This document shows positions 60,601 to 64,000 of a stretch of 64,000 bases of DNA, one piece after another. Source of the stretch: Desulforapulum autotrophicum HRM2 (GTDB lineage: Bacteria; Desulfobacterota; Desulfobacteria; Desulfobacterales; Desulfobacteraceae). The translations under genes were made by a program, and so were the position numbers. Location of the stretch: NCBI RefSeq assembly GCF_000020365.1, contig NC_012108.1:248001-312000 (forward strand), read 5' to 3'. A model generated the notes under the pieces. It had not been told where the DNA came from. It saw only the letters and a program-made list of their open reading frames with translations, and searched no databases. Numbering within the stretch: the stretch's first letter is position 1; every line of letters starts with the position of its first letter.

Positions 60601-63600
60601 TTAGATCCTGTGGATTTCAAATTCAGGGAGGCCGGGGGCAAGATTCTCATTGGCAGCCATGAGGGGGTCTTTTCCCGAAATAACAGCCGTTCCCTTGCTG
60701 GTTTCTGCTGTTTTGAAATACCGTTCGGCACAGGCCTGGATTCTGGGCTTGTCAAGGAGCAGAAGGGCCGATTTAAACTGTTTTCTTCTCTCGTCGGTCA
60801 GCATGAGGACATCCCTGTAAAAGGCCTTGATGGCAGCAGGTCCAGGGGTTTCGGGCTTGTCGATTTCCGCGCAAACCTGGAGTATTGCCTCCTTGATATC
60901 GTCTTCCGTGTAGTCCCCGCCCAGGATAAAGCCACAGGCATCCTGGTAAACCTTTATGGTTCGACGGATGTTGGGATCACGGTAAGAGCCAAAGGAAAAT
61001 GTTCCCTCCTGGGTGGAATACGTGGCAAATCCACCATAGGCCCCGCCCTTTTCCCGGATTTCCCGGTGGAGATAGAGTGATCGCAGCATCTTGGCAATGA
61101 CGGCCAGGGCTGGTGCGTCCGCATGGCCCATGCGCACCGTGGTAAAGGCCTGGGCCACAAATGACACCTGGGTGCTGGTTATCCATCCCTCAAAGGGAAG
61201 GCCCTTGTCAAGGGGGATGTGGGGGGGCAGGAGCTGGTCCCCGTGGTTTACAGGCAGGGCGTCGACCATGGCAGCGATCAAACGGTCCGCAACAATCAGG
61301 GATGAAGGAGTCCCGACAATGGCAGGCCTCAGGTTCTCGCGCTTGAACAGAAGATCCGCCATGGTGGAAAGATCACGTTCAAGGTCAGTGAAGAGTTCTT
61401 TCTCCTTTGCTGGATCCTCAAGCCGTTCACAGAGCCCCTTGATGTAGTGGTATTGGTGGATGCCGTGCCACATCTCCGCAAGATGGCTTGCAATGGACAG
61501 GGTCCGGGCTGCAAGGGAGATAGCATAGCTGTGGCCGCTTGCAACAATGGAACCCTCCAGGGACGACTTGTACTGCACCAGCAGATTCTTCAGTCTGGTG
61601 TGATCGGTAAATTTATACTTGGATACAAACTCCGTGATGATTTCAAACAGTTTTGAAACATTCCGGTCCAGGGCCTTTCCCTGGAGGGTCACAAAGGGGA
61701 GACATTCCCCGACCTGGCCAAAACCCGTACCGCTGACAGGTGTGAGGCCAATGCCCCCGGTGTAAAGGTCCATACGTTCTGCCATCTCGGCATAGTCCCT
61801 CAGGGCCGTTCCAGCACCTGTGAATGCCTGGCAGAAAAAGGGAACCAGGGGAAACAGCCGTTCAGGCAGGGCCCCAAGACCCGTGGGGCAGGAGAAGTAT
61901 AAAATCCCTGAGGTGGGCTTGTTATAGGCTGTTGAACGGGTGACCCCCTCTACCTGGTCAGGTTTTATGGCCTCAATATCCGGGGGTATATCAGAGATCT
62001 CCAGGGTGGGAAGAACCGAAAGGTCTTCCCTGGCATCCTGAAGGTGGGCAAGGGTTGCGGCATCTTTTTCGATGCGGGCTAGGTTTTCAGGAGCGAGGGC
62101 TGCAAGGGTGGCAGCAAGCTCTTTGCGGGTCTGCTCTTCCTCGGTCTTTTCCATCTCCTGGTCCGGCACAAGGGTAAAAAGGACCCTGTGGGGATTATCC
62201 AGAAAGTATCGCCTGATTCTGCCTTCAAAAAAACCGTCAATGGCCATCTCCCGGTTCAACCGCTCAAGATCATGGTCAAAATTCAAGCAGGAGAGGACAT
62301 CACCTTCGTGTATCCACGGGCCGGTAAACGACAGCAACAGCTTGATGCCAAAGGGATAGGGGGTGTTGGTGATCTCTTTTTTGTGGAATTCGATCTGATG
62401 AATGGCTGAGGCCACCATGGTTCGGTCAACACCCTTTTCAACCAGCTGCCCAAGGGTTTCAAAGATTAATTGTTCAACCTTTGGGGCTGCATCCCCTGCA
62501 ACGTCCTTGAGACCGCAGGCAAACATGGTGTCACGCATGTCAGGGTCAAAGCCTGAGCCATCGCTCAGGGCCGAACCGAGATTGGAATCAATCAAGGCCT
62601 TGCGAAGGGGAGAGGCGGCATTGCCAAGGAGTATCTGCTCAAGTACGCTCAGGACCAGGATCTCAAACGAGTCTTTCACATCGGCGGTAAGCCAGGCCAC
62701 GCAGGCCTGAAATTTGTTGGAAGGATTCTCATCCCCGGCAAGGGGGTAGCGGGCATTGGCCGTTGTCTGTCTGTCCCACCGGGGTTGGGCTGAAACGGTG
62801 GAATCCGGATCGATCCGTGTAAACCTGGCCAGCACCTTGTCTTCAATAATACTGAGGTGATCGGCCAGGGGGAGGTCTCCATAGGTGTAAAAAAAGGCGT
62901 TGGAGGGATGATAAAACCTTGCATGAAAGGCACGCAGGGCTTCGTGGGTCAGGGTCGGTATCTCACGGGGTTCTCCTCCGGAATTGTTGCTATAGGTGGT
63001 ATCGGGATAAAGGGCCGCAACCAGGGATCTGCCCATGATCTGGTTGGGGGAGGACATGGCACCCTTCATTTCATTGTACACAACCCCCTTGTAGATGAGT
63101 TCCTTTGGTTCGCCGGGTGTCTGGGTCGGCTTGACTTCCAGGCGGTGTCCCTCCTGTTTGAAACTCAAGGAATCCAGTTTTGGGAAAAAGGCTGCATCCA
63201 GATACACATCCATGAGGTTGTAAAAATCTTTACGGTTCTGGGTGGAAAAGGGGTACATGGTCCAGTCAGATGCCGTAAAGGCGTTCATGAAGGTCGAAAG
63301 TCCCCGTTTGAGCATGGAGAAGAAGGGGTCTCTGACACCGTACTTTTCAGAGCCGCACAGCACCGTGTGTTCCAGAATATGGGCAACCCCCGTGGAATCA
63401 GCGGGGACGGTTCTAAAGGCAACCCCAAAAGTGTTTTCCCTGTCGTGGTTGCCAATGTGAACATGCCGTGCCCCGGTTGGCCCATGGACAAGTTGAAACA
63501 GGGTGCTGTCAATTTCTTCCAGAGGTTCTATGGCGGTCACCGTGTAATTGCCAATGGTGTCACCCTGTTTCAGGCCTTGCCGGTCAATGTTAAACTTTTT

Positions 63601-63612
63601 TGTAGATCCCAC
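60601..63612 (-). CDS. M16C metallopeptidase (PreP-like presequence protease)
   Basis: The 1003-residue protein has the inverted zinc motif HILEHTVLCG (HxxEH, about residues 88-92) with a downstream ligand Glu in VYNEMKGAMSSPNQIM, and the four-domain length of M16C enzymes such as PreP. These are clam-shell peptidases that degrade peptides up to about 70 residues. Translation starts at GTG (63612) with AGGG upstream; the first 23 nt overlap the 3' end of the upstream gene. There is no signal peptide, so it is expected to be cytoplasmic. Confidence 0.92.
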   Translation of the reverse strand: MGSTKKFNIDRQGLKQGDTIGNYTVTAIEPLEEIDSTLFQLVHGPTGARHVHIGNHDRENTFGVAFRTVPADSTGVAHILEHTVLCGSEKYGVRDPFFSMLKRGLSTFMNAFTASDWTMYPFSTQNRKDFYNLMDVYLDAAFFPKLDSLSFKQEGHRLEVKPTQTPGEPKELIYKGVVYNEMKGAMSSPNQIMGRSLVAALYPDTTYSNNSGGEPREIPTLTHEALRAFHARFYHPSNAFFYTYGDLPLADHLSIIEDKVLARFTRIDPDSTVSAQPRWDRQTTANARYPLAGDENPSNKFQACVAWLTADVKDSFEILVLSVLEQILLGNAASPLRKALIDSNLGSALSDGSGFDPDMRDTMFACGLKDVAGDAAPKVEQLIFETLGQLVEKGVDRTMVASAIHQIEFHKKEITNTPYPFGIKLLLSFTGPWIHEGDVLSCLNFDHDLERLNREMAIDGFFEGRIRRYFLDNPHRVLFTLVPDQEMEKTEEEQTRKELAATLAALAPENLARIEKDAATLAHLQDAREDLSVLPTLEISDIPPDIEAIKPDQVEGVTRSTAYNKPTSGILYFSCPTGLGALPERLFPLVPFFCQAFTGAGTALRDYAEMAERMDLYTGGIGLTPVSGTGFGQVGECLPFVTLQGKALDRNVSKLFEIITEFVSKYKFTDHTRLKNLLVQYKSSLEGSIVASGHSYAISLAARTLSIASHLAEMWHGIHQYHYIKGLCERLEDPAKEKELFTDLERDLSTMADLLFKRENLRPAIVGTPSSLIVADRLIAAMVDALPVNHGDQLLPPHIPLDKGLPFEGWITSTQVSFVAQAFTTVRMGHADAPALAVIAKMLRSLYLHREIREKGGAYGGFATYSTQEGTFSFGSYRDPNIRRTIKVYQDACGFILGGDYTEDDIKEAILQVCAEIDKPETPGPAAIKAFYRDVLMLTDERRKQFKSALLLLDKPRIQACAERYFKTAETSKGTAVISGKDPLMAANENLAPGLPEFEIHRI

Positions 63613-64000
63613 GTTTTACCCTTTTTATTTTACTAGTTTTGTCCAGTCGGAAAATGATATTGCGTAATTTTTTATCGTCAAAGTTTGTTGCCGCCCGTAT
63701 GGTCTTAAAATCTGTCCCTTTGGGATGGTCTGCAATAACCCTGAGAACAATTTCTCCTGCATGGCCTCTTCCTATTTTTTCGGGCTGTTTTTTCGGTACC
63801 TTGTCGGAGGGGGGGGCTTCCCAGGAGTGATCGTCCGCCGGTTTCTGGGCTGTTTCTTTCGATCGTGGAGGGAACGCTCCGTTCTTGTCGTTGTTCGCCA
63901 TGGCCTCGACCATGGCCTCCAATCGATCAACCCGTTGCATTAACCCTTTGATATCCTCTATTGAGGGAATCTCAAACCCTTCGAGGAACTGCTTTAACAG
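63590..64000 (-). CDS. Winged-helix-like protein, 5' part beyond the window
   Basis: The minus-strand frame is open from the window edge, through LEGFEIPSIEDIKGLMQRVD and a coiled-coil region, a charged Pro-rich linker, to a C-terminal helical/winged-helix-like domain (GEIVLRVIADHPKGTDFKTI, KLRNIIFRLDKTSKIKRVKRG). Because codons upstream of the ATG at 63940 remain in frame and look coding (FEIPSIEDI), the true start is probably outside the window. The function is unknown; the C-terminus could bind DNA. It precedes the PreP-like gene with a 23-bp overlap. Confidence 0.65.
   Translation of the reverse strand: MLKQFLEGFEIPSIEDIKGLMQRVDRLEAMVEAMANNDKNGAFPPRSKETAQKPADDHSWEAPPSDKVPKKQPEKIGRGHAGEIVLRVIADHPKGTDFKTIRAATNFDDKKLRNIIFRLDKTSKIKRVKRGIYKKV

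Noticed and set aside
1-64000. tRNA, rRNA, CRISPR arrays and prophage or integron genes
   Set aside because: No tRNA-like cloverleaf, rRNA segment, regularly spaced direct repeats, integrase or transposase frame was noticed when reading both strands; a dedicated RNA and repeat search would be needed to exclude them fully.

Overview
The window looks like a chromosomal segment of a strictly anaerobic, Gram-negative bacterium, most likely a sulfate-reducing Desulfobacterota (Desulfobacteraceae, Desulfobacterium-like). This is inferred from protein content: a class-1 hybrid cluster protein, the anaerobic (cbi) cobalamin route, several RsbU/RsbW/STAS partner-switching modules, an RND pump with a NodT-type lipoprotein, and minCDE. 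No rRNA, tRNA, CRISPR array, intact insertion sequence or phage gene was seen. Most genes lie on the minus strand in tight operons with ATGA or TGATG overlaps.

Layout. (a) 0-8.2 kb: a periplasmic ABC-type binding protein plus a DUF1611 protein, convergent with a four-gene partner-switching operon (STAS, anti-sigma kinase, membrane PP2C phosphatase, and an unusual MFS protein carrying two extra sensor modules). (b) 8.2-13.6 kb: hcp behind a perfect CRP/FNR-type palindrome, a PIF1-like helicase with HRDC and HTH domains, and a VOC protein. (c) 13.8-17 kb: an ECF sigma operon whose anti-sigma factor carries an extracytoplasmic glycogen-binding-like (CBM48/AMPK-beta) domain, followed by a lipoprotein with the same fold and flanked by two secreted glycine-rich proteins. 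Two promoters share GTAAC-N16-CGTT. This is my best candidate for an undescribed system. (d) 17-19.4 kb: a DUF4442 protein, an unknown membrane-anchored protein, and a strong 140-nt inverted-repeat structure that may be an RNA. (e) 19.4-31 kb: a twelve-gene cobalamin operon behind an AdoCbl-type riboswitch and an intrinsic terminator (btuC-btuD-btuF-cbiL-Gate protein-cbiET-cbiF-cbiG-cbiH-cobO-cbiP-cobU). (f) 31-40.5 kb: a glycosyltransferase, a PP2C phosphatase, a tripartite RND efflux operon, a 770-bp repeat-rich intergenic region, and a TSUP permease. (g) 40.5-48.4 kb: phoB-phoR, a diguanylate cyclase, and pstSCAB-phoU, with matching PHO-box-like sites before phoB and pstS. (h) 48.4-50.4 kb: an HPt/REC-PP2C/anti-sigma kinase module. 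(i) 50.4-64 kb: panB with a DUF2520 dehydrogenase, hisS-aspS-xpt-HD, minCDE, and a PreP-like protease operon with a NarL-type regulator and a soluble hybrid kinase.

The genes combine housekeeping (aminoacylation, division-site selection, pantothenate, phosphate and cobalamin supply) with dense signalling. A dispersed repeat of about 95 bp, with two complementary stem regions, occurs in four near-complete copies and one half copy, and a 180-bp near-palindrome resembling a MITE lies among three of them.
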